From contig NZ_JACHZX010000001.1 in assembly GCF_014193845.1 (NCBI RefSeq), positions 310,001 through 374,000 of the forward strand: a stretch of 64,000 nucleotides of DNA, written 5' to 3'. Below, one piece after another: positions 1 to 8,443 of this stretch (position 1 is its first letter; every line of letters begins with the position of its first letter). A program made the translations under genes and the position numbers. The notes under the pieces are model-generated. The model ran no database searches. It was not told the DNA's origin and was given only the letters and a program-made list of their open reading frames with translations. Source of the stretch: Sphingomonas sp. BK345. Lineage in GTDB: Bacteria > Pseudomonadota > Alphaproteobacteria > Sphingomonadales > Sphingomonadaceae.

Positions 1-425
1 TCGGCCGCCGCCCGCTCCTCCTCGCCGGTGGCGCCGCGATGGCGGTGCTGCTTCTCGCCGCGACCGCGATCATGCTCGGCCTCCTGCCGCGCGCGCTGAT
101 GCTGGCGGTGCTCGTCGGCTTCATCGCCGCCTTCGCCACCTCGCAGGGCGCGGTGATCTGGGTCTATCTCAGCGAGATCTTCCCGGCGCACGCGCGCGCC
201 GCGGGCCAGGCGCTGGGCGCGGGCACGATCTGGCTGTTCGACGCGCTGGTCGCGGCGATCTTCCCCGTCGCCGCCGCCGCGTCGCCGGCCGCGCCGTTCC
301 TGTTCTTCGCCGCGTGCATGGCGGCGCAGTGCGTGCTGGTGTTCCGCTGGTTCCCCGAGACCCGCGGCGCGTCGCTCGAGCAGATCGAGCGGCAGATGCG
401 CGGCACGGTGGAGTCGGCACGGTGA
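1..425 (+). CDS. MFS sugar porter, C-terminal part (5' end outside window)
   Basis: This is the end of an inner-membrane sugar transporter of the major facilitator superfamily, sugar-porter branch. The reading frame is open from the first bases, so the N-terminal two thirds lie upstream of the window. Visible are several hydrophobic helices, a YLSEIFP-type segment near the start of the last helix bundle, and the family's cytoplasmic tail motif, here FPETRGASLEQIE. The stop overlaps the GTG start of the kinase by GTGA, which implies translational coupling. In context it probably imports mannose or short manno-oligosaccharides released by the neighbouring mannanase. The substrate is inferred from neighbours only. 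Confidence 0.88.
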   Translation, partial: GRRPLLLAGGAAMAVLLLAATAIMLGLLPRALMLAVLVGFIAAFATSQGAVIWVYLSEIFPAHARAAGQALGAGTIWLFDALVAAIFPVAAAASPAAPFLFFAACMAAQCVLVFRWFPETRGASLEQIERQMRGTVESAR

Positions 426-1351
426 CCGCCTATCTCGCGGTCGACGTCGGCGGCTCCCACATCGCCTGCGCGCGCGTGCGCGGCGGCACGGTAGAGGGGC
501 GGCGCGAGATCAAATTGGCCGCGCCGACCTCGCTGGCAGCGGTGCTGCCGGTGCTCGAGGCACATCTGACGGCGCTGCACCGGGGTGAACCCGCCGGCGG
601 CGTGTCGGTCGCCTTCCCCGGCCTGGTCGACCCGCGTTCGGGCCGCGTCGTGTCGACTCCCGCGGGTAAGTTCGAGGACGCGGTCGGCTTCGACTTCGCC
701 GGCTGGGCACGCGTGCGGCTCGGCCTTCCGCTGCTGCTCGAGGTCGACGGGCGCATGGCGCTGCTCGGCGAGCATCGGTTCGGCGCGCTGCGCGACGCCG
801 ATGACGCGGTGCTGCTCAGCCTCGGCACCGGGATCGGCTCGGCCGCGCTGATGCGGGGCACGGTGGTGCGCGGGCGCAGCGGGCATGCCTCGGTGCTCGG
901 CGGCCATCTCACCGTCGCGATCGACGGGCCGGCGTGCCTGTGCGGCAACATCGGCTGCGCTGAGGCGCTGGCGTCGAGCTGGGCGCTGCCGCGGCTGATC
1001 GCGGCGCTGCCGCGGCGCGGCGCGCTCCACGACCTCGCCGCGCCCGACCTCAAGGCGGTGTTCGACCTCGCGCGCGCCGGCGACGACGGCGCGACTACGG
1101 TGCGCACCGCCTGCCTCGCCGCCTGGTCGGCCGCCGCGCTCAACCTGGTCCACGCCTATGACGCGACGCGCGTGCTGGTCACCGGCGGGGTCGCCGCGGC
1201 GGCGGAGGTGGTGCCCTTCATCCAGGCGCATGTGCGGCGCCACGCCTGGTGCCTGGGCGAGCCGCCGCTGGTGCTGCGCGGCGCGCTCGGCGCCGACGCG
1301 GCGCTGCTCGGCGCCACGCCGCTGTGGGAGAGCCATCGTGACCAACTATGA
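422..1351 (+). CDS. ROK-family sugar kinase (probable manno-/fructokinase)
   Basis: A 309-residue cytoplasmic kinase of the ROK family that phosphorylates a hexose with ATP. The N-terminus has the phosphate-binding motif AVDVGGSHI. The mid-region carries the ROK signature, with the zinc-binding cluster CLCGNIGCAE. The start is the GTG at 422, which overlaps the transporter stop and places AVDVGG at the usual distance from the N-terminus. Because a mannose-6-phosphate isomerase follows with a 14-base overlap, mannose or fructose is the likely substrate. Glucokinase activity cannot be excluded from sequence. Confidence 0.9.
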   Translation: MTAYLAVDVGGSHIACARVRGGTVEGRREIKLAAPTSLAAVLPVLEAHLTALHRGEPAGGVSVAFPGLVDPRSGRVVSTPAGKFEDAVGFDFAGWARVRLGLPLLLEVDGRMALLGEHRFGALRDADDAVLLSLGTGIGSAALMRGTVVRGRSGHASVLGGHLTVAIDGPACLCGNIGCAEALASSWALPRLIAALPRRGALHDLAAPDLKAVFDLARAGDDGATTVRTACLAAWSAAALNLVHAYDATRVLVTGGVAAAAEVVPFIQAHVRRHAWCLGEPPLVLRGALGADAALLGATPLWESHRDQL

Positions 1352-3062
1352 CAAGCGGCCCGTCGTCCGTGTCGACGACGCGGCGGATGCCTGTTTGGTC
1401 GGGTGGGACGCGATCCTGCCGCAGCTCGCCGCGGCACGCGACCTCTGCGTCGAATGCTATCCCGGCGCGCCGGTGCCGGCGATCGTCGCGGCGCTACGCG
1501 AGGCGTGGCCCGAGGCGGAGGTGGTCGACACCGCCGCGCTGTTCCGCGATCCCGCGGTGCTCGACGGCGAGATCGACGCGTTGCTCGGCGACGACCCGGT
1601 GTTCGCGCGCTTCCCCGCGATCGGCATCGCCGACTTCCTCGACGCGGCCAAGGTCGCGGCGTGGCGTGCGGGACGTGTGCCGGGCCGTCGCACGATCGTC
1701 GTCGGCCCGGGCGCCGCGACCGTGCTGCGCGCGCGCGACCGGCTGGTCTATGTCGCCATGGCACGTTGGGAGCTCCAGCAGCGCCAGCGCCGCGGCGAGA
1801 TCGCCAACCTCGGGGGAAGCGACCGCCCCGCGCGCGCGGCGGCGCTCTACCGCCGCGCCTTCTTCGTCGACTGGCGCGTCGGCGACGCCATCAAGTACGC
1901 GCTGTTGCCCAAGGCCGACTTCGTGGTGGAGGCGAACGGGCCGGTGCCGCGGATGATCGCTGGCGACACCTACCATCGCGCGCTCGACGCGGTCGCCGCG
2001 CGCCCGTTCCGCGTCGTCCCCTTCTTCGACGCCGGGCCGTGGGGCGGGCAGTGGATGCGGCGCACCTTCGACCTGCCCGACGGCCCGCCCAACTACGCCT
2101 GGTGCTTCGACTGCGTGCCCGAGGAGAACAGCCTGCTGCTCGGCTTCGGTGAGGAGGCATTCGAGCTCCCCGCGCTCGACCTCGTGCGGCTCCGTCCCGA
2201 CGCGCTGCTCGGCGGCGACATCGTCGCGCGCTTCGGGGCCGAGTTCCCGATCCGCTTCGACCTGCTCGACACGATGGAGGGGGGCAACCTCTCGCTCCAG
2301 GTCCACCCGCGCGCCGACTACGCGCGCGCCGCCTTCGGCCTGCCCTACACCCAGGACGAGAGCTATTATCTGCTCGACGCCGGCGCCGACGCGTGCGTCT
2401 ATCTCGGGCTCACCGATGCGGCCGAGCCCGCCGCCCTCGGCGAAGCGCTGAGCGCGGCACAGGCGGGCGGGCCAGCGCCCGACGTCGACGCGCTGGTCAA
2501 CCGCCTGCCCGCGCGCGCGCACGACCATTTCCTGATCCCCGCCGGCACGATCCACTGTTCCGGACGCGACGCGATGGTGCTCGAGATCAGCGCCACGCCG
2601 TACATCTTCACCTTCAAGCTATGGGACTGGGACCGTCTCGGGCTCGACGGCCGCCCGCGCCCGATCCACCTCGAGCACGGCCTCGCCAACATCGACTGGA
2701 CCCGCCGCGAGACGGTGACGCGCACCGAGCTGGTCAACCAGGTCACGCCCGTCGCCAGCGGGAGCGACTGGCGCCGCGAGCGCACCGGGCTGCACCCGCT
2801 CGAGTTCATCGAGACCGAGCGCGCCTGGTTCGAGACGAGCGTCGAGCTCGACACCGCGGGCACGCTCAATGTCCTCAACCTCGTCGCCGGCACGGCGGCG
2901 ATGGTGGAGAGCCCCGACGGCGCCTTCGCGCCCTTCGAGGTCCATTATGCCGAGACCTTCGTCATCCCGGCGGCGCTCGGCCGCTACCGGCTGCGCTCGC
3001 TCGGGCCGCCGGGCGGGGCCTCCGCGGTGATGCGCGCCTGGGTGCGCCCGACCGAACAGTAG
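1338..3062 (+). CDS. Class I mannose-6-phosphate isomerase, long form
   Basis: A 574-residue protein whose C-terminal ~370 residues match cupin-type zinc mannose-6-phosphate isomerases, which convert mannose-6-P to fructose-6-P. Zinc ligands are visible as QVHP (residues 321-324), a DESYY glutamate shortly after, and IHCSGRDAMVLEIS. About 200 N-terminal residues precede this core and are absent from minimal isomerases. They contain a VVGPGAAT stretch resembling a degenerate nucleotide-binding loop. The start is GTG 1338, inside the end of the kinase gene, because upstream codons in this frame read as kinase antisense-like filler. Together with the kinase it feeds mannose into glycolysis. Confidence 0.88.
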   Translation: MTNYDKRPVVRVDDAADACLVGWDAILPQLAAARDLCVECYPGAPVPAIVAALREAWPEAEVVDTAALFRDPAVLDGEIDALLGDDPVFARFPAIGIADFLDAAKVAAWRAGRVPGRRTIVVGPGAATVLRARDRLVYVAMARWELQQRQRRGEIANLGGSDRPARAAALYRRAFFVDWRVGDAIKYALLPKADFVVEANGPVPRMIAGDTYHRALDAVAARPFRVVPFFDAGPWGGQWMRRTFDLPDGPPNYAWCFDCVPEENSLLLGFGEEAFELPALDLVRLRPDALLGGDIVARFGAEFPIRFDLLDTMEGGNLSLQVHPRADYARAAFGLPYTQDESYYLLDAGADACVYLGLTDAAEPAALGEALSAAQAGGPAPDVDALVNRLPARAHDHFLIPAGTIHCSGRDAMVLEISATPYIFTFKLWDWDRLGLDGRPRPIHLEHGLANIDWTRRETVTRTELVNQVTPVASGSDWRRERTGLHPLEFIETERAWFETSVELDTAGTLNVLNLVAGTAAMVESPDGAFAPFEVHYAETFVIPAALGRYRLRSLGPPGGASAVMRAWVRPTEQ

Positions 3063-3099
3063 GACGACAGCGACGACAAGAACGCAGGGGAGAGTGACC

Positions 3100-5886
3100 A
3101 TGATCCAGTTGAACCAGCTCGCGCGGACGTCCGCGCTCGCGCTCGCCGCCGCCTCGCTATGGCCCGCCGCGGCCGTCGCGCAGGACGCGCCGCCCGCCGC
3201 GCCACAGGGTCAGGCGCCCGCCGAGGCCGGACCGCCGGCCGCGGCGGACGGCGCGGTCGCCGCGGCGCCGGGCTCGGGCGACATCGTCGTCACCGGGCTG
3301 CGCCGCAGCCTCCAGACCGCGCAGGCGCTCAAGCGCGACTCCGACCAGATCGTCGACGCGGTGGTCGCCGAGGACATCGGCAAGCTGCCCGACAACAACG
3401 CCTCCGAGGCGCTGGCGCGGATCACCGGCGTGCAGGTCAATCGCAGCAGCGACGAGGCCGGCGGCGTCCAGGTCCGCGGCCTGCCCAACCTGACCACCAC
3501 CTACAACGGCCGCGAGATGTTCACCGCCGAGCTGCGCAACGTCGCGCTGCAGGACTTCCCCGCCGGCGCGCTCGCCGGGCTGGAGGTGTACAAGACCACC
3601 AGCGCCGACCTGATCGAGGGCGGCATCGCCGGCCTGATCAACGTGCGCTCGCGCCGTCCGTTCGACTTCGACGGCTTCCAGATCGCGGGCGCGGTGCGCG
3701 GCACCTACGGCGACCAGGCACGCAAGTACGACCCGAATTTCAACGTGCTCGTGACCGACCGCTGGGACACGTCGATCGGCGAGCTGGGCGCGCTGGTCAA
3801 CGTGTCCTACACCCAGCTCCACTACCTGACCTCGTCGCGCTACATCAACGGCAACATCGTCAGCCCGGGCGCGAACCAGCCGGTCGACGGCCCGCGCGAC
3901 TTCGTGCTGCCCGAGAGCGCCGGCGTCTATTACGACCGCGGCAAGCGCTGGCGGCCGTCGGTCAACGGCACGATCCAGTGGCGCCCCGCCCCCAACCTCG
4001 AATTCTACGTCGACGGGCTGTTCCAGGGCGCGCGGACCGACGTCGCCAACGATTTCGCCGGCTTCGACCTCGTCAACAACAACCCGGCGCTGACCAACAT
4101 CGTGCGCAACGCCGCAGAGCCCGGCACGCTCGAGAGCGTCACCGTCACGCCCGATTTCGCCAACGGCCGCGGCATCGACTTCTCGCGCAGCACGCGCGCG
4201 GGACGCACCAACGCCTATCAGGGCGCGATCGGCGGTTCGTGGAAGACCGGCCGCGCGACGCTGACGACCGACTTCGCCTATACCGACTCCAAGGCCGAAT
4301 ATACCGACTATAACGTCGACTTCGCGCCCGCGACCGCGCAGTCCGCCAACCTCGTCTTCGATATCGGCGGGCAGGACGGTGGCGCCCAGTTTGGCCTGCC
4401 CGGCTTCGCCGCCAACGACCCCAACAGCTATATTCTACGCGGCATCTACGACCGCCGCTCGCTGGCGACCGGCAAGGGCATCCAGTGGCGCGTCGACCTC
4501 AAGCTCGACACCGAGCTGCCCGTGATCACCCAGCTCGACGTCGGCTTCCGCCTGACCGACCGCGACGCGCGGCTGCAGAGCGGCGGCCGCTATGCCACGC
4601 TGCGCCCGCTCGGCCTGCGCCTTTCCGACATCCCCGGCGGGGACACCGGCACGCCGATCGACCGCGGCTTCCGTGGCGGCCAGGCACCCGGGCTCAGCCA
4701 GTGGTATGCGCCGACCCGTTCGGGGATCGTCGACAATATCGAGGCGCTGCGCGACCTCGCTCGTAATGGCCTCGACCAGATCGGCACCGCCAACGCGCAA
4801 GCCGAGCGCGCGCTGTGGAACTCCGACATCCCCGCTTACGTCCAGAACGAGCGGCTCGACGCGCTGGAGAAATCCTACGCCTTCTACGGGCAGTTCCACT
4901 ACGGCTTCGACGTCGGCGGCGTACCGGTGGACGGCGTGGTCGGTGCCCGGATCGTCAACACCAAGGCGCAGCTGACCGGCAACGCGCTGGTCGACGGGGA
5001 GCTTCGGACCACCACCTCGCGGCAGAACTACGTTGACGTGCTACCCAGCGCCTCGTTCCGCGCCAAGTTCACCGATCAGCTCCAGCTCCGCCTCTCCGCG
5101 ACCGAGACCCGCACCCGGCCCGAATACAACCAGCTCAATCCGGCGGTGACGATCGGCAGCCCCGGCGTGACGCCGATCACCGGCAACAGCGGCAACATCA
5201 ACCTGCAACCGATCTTGTCGACCAACTATGACGCCTCGCTGGAATGGTATTTCTCCAAGACCGGCTCGCTGACCGGCGCGATCTTCCGCCGCGACGTGCA
5301 GGGCTTCATCACCAACCTCAACAGCCAGGTCGACCTCGGCTATCCCACGCTCGTGACGGTCAACCGCCCCGAGAACGGCGGCAAGGGCCGGTTGCAGGGC
5401 GCCGAGGTGGCGTTCCAGACCTTCTTCGACTTCCTGCCGGGCGTGCTGAGCGGCTTCGGCACCCAGCTCAACGCCACCTATATCGACGCGTCGCAGGCGC
5501 TGCCCGTGTCGCTGGGCGAGGCCGGACAGGACAGCGACATTCCCGGCGTGTCGAAGTGGAGCTACAACGCGGTGGGCATCTACGAGAAGGGGCCGGTGTC
5601 GGCGCGATTGGCCTATAACTGGCGCTCGCGCGTGACCAACTTCTTCGCCACCGACCCTGCCGGGCAGCTGATCGGCGCCGAGTTCAACCGGCCGATCGAG
5701 CGGCTCGACTTCTCGCTCTCGGTCGCCGCGATCGAGGCGGTGACGCTGACCTTCGACGTCAGCAACATCACCGGCTCGCCCTATCGCGCGCTGCGCGCGG
5801 TGCCGGGGCTGGCCAACGCGAGCTACCCGCGCGACGTCCGCTACGAGAGCCGCGTCTTCGCGCTCGGCGCGCGGTTCCGCTTCTGA
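3100..5886 (+). CDS. TonB-dependent receptor (probable manno-oligosaccharide uptake)
   Basis: A 928-residue outer-membrane receptor. It has a signal peptide ending near AVAQD, a low-complexity Ala/Pro linker, a plug domain with DIVVTGLRRSL and EDIGKLPDNNASEALARITG, then a 22-strand-type barrel ending in the aromatic FALGARFRF. The DNN-EALARITGV plug signature is typical of the sphingomonad/Caulobacter carbohydrate receptors. ATG 3100 is chosen over the GTG six bases upstream because AGGGGAG lies about seven bases before it. It lies in the same operon as the mannanase and sugar catabolic genes, so oligomannosides are the inferred ligand. Confidence 0.92.
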   Translation: MIQLNQLARTSALALAAASLWPAAAVAQDAPPAAPQGQAPAEAGPPAAADGAVAAAPGSGDIVVTGLRRSLQTAQALKRDSDQIVDAVVAEDIGKLPDNNASEALARITGVQVNRSSDEAGGVQVRGLPNLTTTYNGREMFTAELRNVALQDFPAGALAGLEVYKTTSADLIEGGIAGLINVRSRRPFDFDGFQIAGAVRGTYGDQARKYDPNFNVLVTDRWDTSIGELGALVNVSYTQLHYLTSSRYINGNIVSPGANQPVDGPRDFVLPESAGVYYDRGKRWRPSVNGTIQWRPAPNLEFYVDGLFQGARTDVANDFAGFDLVNNNPALTNIVRNAAEPGTLESVTVTPDFANGRGIDFSRSTRAGRTNAYQGAIGGSWKTGRATLTTDFAYTDSKAEYTDYNVDFAPATAQSANLVFDIGGQDGGAQFGLPGFAANDPNSYILRGIYDRRSLATGKGIQWRVDLKLDTELPVITQLDVGFRLTDRDARLQSGGRYATLRPLGLRLSDIPGGDTGTPIDRGFRGGQAPGLSQWYAPTRSGIVDNIEALRDLARNGLDQIGTANAQAERALWNSDIPAYVQNERLDALEKSYAFYGQFHYGFDVGGVPVDGVVGARIVNTKAQLTGNALVDGELRTTTSRQNYVDVLPSASFRAKFTDQLQLRLSATETRTRPEYNQLNPAVTIGSPGVTPITGNSGNINLQPILSTNYDASLEWYFSKTGSLTGAIFRRDVQGFITNLNSQVDLGYPTLVTVNRPENGGKGRLQGAEVAFQTFFDFLPGVLSGFGTQLNATYIDASQALPVSLGEAGQDSDIPGVSKWSYNAVGIYEKGPVSARLAYNWRSRVTNFFATDPAGQLIGAEFNRPIERLDFSLSVAAIEAVTLTFDVSNITGSPYRALRAVPGLANASYPRDVRYESRVFALGARFRF

Positions 5887-7037
5887 TGGCGGCGCTTCCG
5901 ACGCGCCGCGCCTTCGTCGGCGGTGCGCTGGCGCTCGCCGGCGCGCGGGGGACGGCGGCGACCGCGCCCGACCCCGCCGCGCGCGCGCTCGCCTGGCACG
6001 CGGCGCTCGAGAAGGCATTCGCGGTGGGCGACGGCACTGGGCTCTACCGCGAGTACCACCCGCCGCGCGCGGGCGACGAGCGTTACTCGACCGAATGGCC
6101 CTTCTCGCAGGCGCATGTCGCGCTGCTCGACCTAGCGATGATGCCGGGTGCCGCGGGGCGCCGCTTCGCGCCCGCGCTCGCCCAGGTGCGCGCGGCGCAG
6201 CAGCGTTACTGGTCGACGGTCTCGACCACCGGCGTCGCGGGCCATCTCGCCAAGGTGGTCGCCCCACTGGGCCACGGCGACGACCTCTATTACGACGACA
6301 ACATGTGGGTCGGGCTCGCCGAGGTGCAGCACCATCTCTTCCGCCGCGACGCCGAGTCGCTGCGCCGCGCGCGCGCGATCTTCGCGCTGATCCGCTCGGG
6401 CTGGTCCGAGGAGAAGGGACTGCCCTCGCCCGGCGGGGTGATGTGGACGCAGAAAAGCGACAACGGCGACCGCAATACCGTGTCGAACATGCCCGCGGCC
6501 GAGCTCGGCGTTCGGTTGTACATGATCACGCGCGATCGCTCCTATCTCGACGACGCGCTGCGCTATTATCGCTGGACCAACGCGACCTTGCAGCGCCGGG
6601 ACGGCCTCTACGCCGACCATATCAAGCGCGACGGCACGATCGAGCCACGCGTGTGGAGCTACAATCAGGGCGTGCCGGTCGGGGTCAACGTGCTGCTGTG
6701 GCGCGCCACCGGCGAGGCGCGCTATCTCGCCGAGGCGCGCCGCATCGCCGCGGCGAGCCGCGCGCAGCTCGTCGCGACCGGCCAGGTCGATGACCAGCCC
6801 CCGCCCTTCAACGCGATCTATTTCAAGAATCTGCTGCTGCTCGCCGACGCGACCCGCGACCGCCGAGATCTCGACGCGATGCGCGGCTACGCCGATCGCA
6901 TGTGGCGGCGCCGGCGCAACGCCGCCGGGCTCGTCCAGTTCGCGAGCCGCCGGGCCGAGCTGATCGAGACCGCCGCGCTGGTGCAGGTGGAGGCCGTGTC
7001 GGCGTGGCGCCCGGCCGACTGGGCAATGCTGTACTGA
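5886..7037 (+). CDS. GH76 family alpha-1,6-mannanase
   Basis: A 383-residue exported glycoside hydrolase. The N-terminus PTRRAFVGGALALAGA is a Tat-like signal. The body shows the GH76 (alpha/alpha)6 pattern: catalytic Asp pair in YYDDNMW (D137-D138), then NTVSNMPAAELGVRL and VWSYNQGVPVG. GH76 enzymes cut alpha-1,6-mannan backbones of fungal or bacterial mannans. Its ATG shares one base with the receptor's stop (TGATG), so the two are coupled. It would act in the periplasm or at the surface to trim mannan for the kinase/isomerase route. Confidence 0.88.
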   Translation: MAALPTRRAFVGGALALAGARGTAATAPDPAARALAWHAALEKAFAVGDGTGLYREYHPPRAGDERYSTEWPFSQAHVALLDLAMMPGAAGRRFAPALAQVRAAQQRYWSTVSTTGVAGHLAKVVAPLGHGDDLYYDDNMWVGLAEVQHHLFRRDAESLRRARAIFALIRSGWSEEKGLPSPGGVMWTQKSDNGDRNTVSNMPAAELGVRLYMITRDRSYLDDALRYYRWTNATLQRRDGLYADHIKRDGTIEPRVWSYNQGVPVGVNVLLWRATGEARYLAEARRIAAASRAQLVATGQVDDQPPPFNAIYFKNLLLLADATRDRRDLDAMRGYADRMWRRRRNAAGLVQFASRRAELIETAALVQVEAVSAWRPADWAMLY

Positions 7038-7843
7038 TGCGCGGCGCCGTCGCGCTGCTCGCGCTCGCCGCGGCGCCGGCATCCCCTGTGGCGCTGCCAT
7101 CCGGCTCGACCTACGTGGCGCTCGGCAGCTCCTATGCGGCGGGCGCGCGGATCGGTGCACCGGCGCCCGCCGCGCCGATGCGCTGCGGCCAGACGGTCAA
7201 CAATTACCCGCGGCTGGTCGCGGCGCGGCTTCACCTCGACCTCGTCGACGCGAGCTGCGGCGGCGCCACCACCGAGCATCTGCTCCGCGCCTGGGACGAA
7301 CTGCCGGCGCAGCTCGACCATCTCACCGCCGCGACCCGGCTGGTGACGGTGACGATCGGGGGCAATGATGTGCATCTCGTCAGCGACCTCGCCCGCGCCG
7401 AGTGCACGCCAGCGCGCGACGGTGCGGCCTCGCATTGCGGCCCGCCGCCCGCCCCGACCGCGGCGGAATGGACGCGACTGGGGCGCAACCTCGCCGAGAT
7501 CGCGCGCCAGGTGCGCCACCGCGCACCGCGCGCCCGGCTCGTGTTCGTCGACTATCTCGACATGCTGCCGGCGCGGCCCTGCGCCTCCATCCCCTATGAC
7601 GCGGCGGGGCTGGCGCGGGCGCGCGCGACCGTCCGCCATCTCGCGCGCGTCACCGCGGCGGTCGCGCGGCGCGAGCGCGCGACGCTGCTGCGCGCCGGCG
7701 CGCTCTCGCGCGGCCACGATTCCTGCTCGGCCGAGCCCTATGCCGTCGGGCACTCTGACACGGGAGCGTCGTGGCACCCGACCGCGGCGGGACATGCCGC
7801 TATAGCCGCGGCCCTCATACGCCTGCTGCGCGACACCAGCTGA
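7037..7843 (+). CDS. SGNH/GDSL-type hydrolase (secreted esterase)
   Basis: A 268-residue secreted esterase/lipase-like protein. After a short signal peptide come block I (ALGSSYAAG, nucleophile Ser), block III (GGNDVH) and block V (SWHPTAAGH, catalytic His), which define the SGNH fold. Six cysteines suggest disulfides, as in Streptomyces-type SGNH lipases. The start ATG overlaps the mannanase stop by one base. In this operon a plausible role is removal of acyl groups from mannan. A general lipase or esterase role is equally compatible. It is the last gene of the operon. Confidence 0.85.
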   Translation: MRGAVALLALAAAPASPVALPSGSTYVALGSSYAAGARIGAPAPAAPMRCGQTVNNYPRLVAARLHLDLVDASCGGATTEHLLRAWDELPAQLDHLTAATRLVTVTIGGNDVHLVSDLARAECTPARDGAASHCGPPPAPTAAEWTRLGRNLAEIARQVRHRAPRARLVFVDYLDMLPARPCASIPYDAAGLARARATVRHLARVTAAVARRERATLLRAGALSRGHDSCSAEPYAVGHSDTGASWHPTAAGHAAIAAALIRLLRDTS

Positions 7844-7945
7844 CCCGCGCGCCCGTCGACATCGTCGACAGGCCGGAAGCGCTCGGGCGTCACCGCGGCG
7901 GGCGAGTGCCAGGACAAGCAGCACCCGCCGATCACGGGCCGACTG

Positions 7946-8281
7946 TCAGCGCTGCTTCTTCGTGATGGTCGCGGTGAAATCCGGTTCCTTCTTCGCCACC
8001 CAGTCGACGAATTTGCGCACGTTCGGATGATCGAGCAGACCGCTCACGTCCATGCCGTGCCGCTGCAGTTCGGAATTCGTGAAGTTCGTGATCAGGGTCT
8101 GCTGGCAGATCGGATGCATCGGCACGACGTCGCGGCCGCCGCGGCTCTTCGGCACGGGATGATGCCACACGATCGTCTTGCCGGTCGGCCGTCCACAGAG
8201 CCAGCACGGCACCGGCGCGGACGCGCCCTCATCCTCCCGCGGAAGATGATCGTAGGGATCATGTTTGGAACGTCTGGCCAT
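7946..8281 (-). CDS. HNH endonuclease-like protein
   Basis: A 111-residue protein with CWLCG (C26, C29), VWHHPVPKSRGG (H40, H41) and PICQQ (C59). This is the arrangement of zinc-supported HNH nucleases. The ATG at 8281 is taken as start because upstream in-frame residues look non-coding. No restriction, toxin or mobile genes flank it, so the target and biological role are unknown. It stands alone, convergent to the mannan operon. Confidence 0.75.
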   Translation of the reverse strand: MARRSKHDPYDHLPREDEGASAPVPCWLCGRPTGKTIVWHHPVPKSRGGRDVVPMHPICQQTLITNFTNSELQRHGMDVSGLLDHPNVRKFVDWVAKKEPDFTATITKKQR

Positions 8282-8443
8282 CGCTCGATCTACCTGCACC
8301 GGGTCGCCAGCCTGTAGCCAAGCGGTTCGGCGCATCCAATCGAAAGCTGCCGACGCGACGCGCGCCCCGCCGACCTTCCGCGGGACACGCATCGTCCCTC
8401 GCGAGACCTGATCACCGCGCGGCGTTCCACCTCGACGGTCATC

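Noticed and set aside
164..1345. Long open frame on the minus strand across the kinase gene
   Set aside because: Arg/Ala/His-rich antisense product typical of high-GC DNA; the plus-strand ROK kinase has clear motifs.
5041..6267. 408-codon minus-strand frame over the receptor/mannanase junction
   Set aside because: Low-complexity Arg/Ala/Pro translation, no motifs, opposite to two well-supported genes.
7844..7945. GTCGAC-ATC-GTCGAC palindrome after the SGNH gene, considered as terminator or operator
   Set aside because: Stem of six bases with a tiny loop and no T-run; common in GC-rich DNA.
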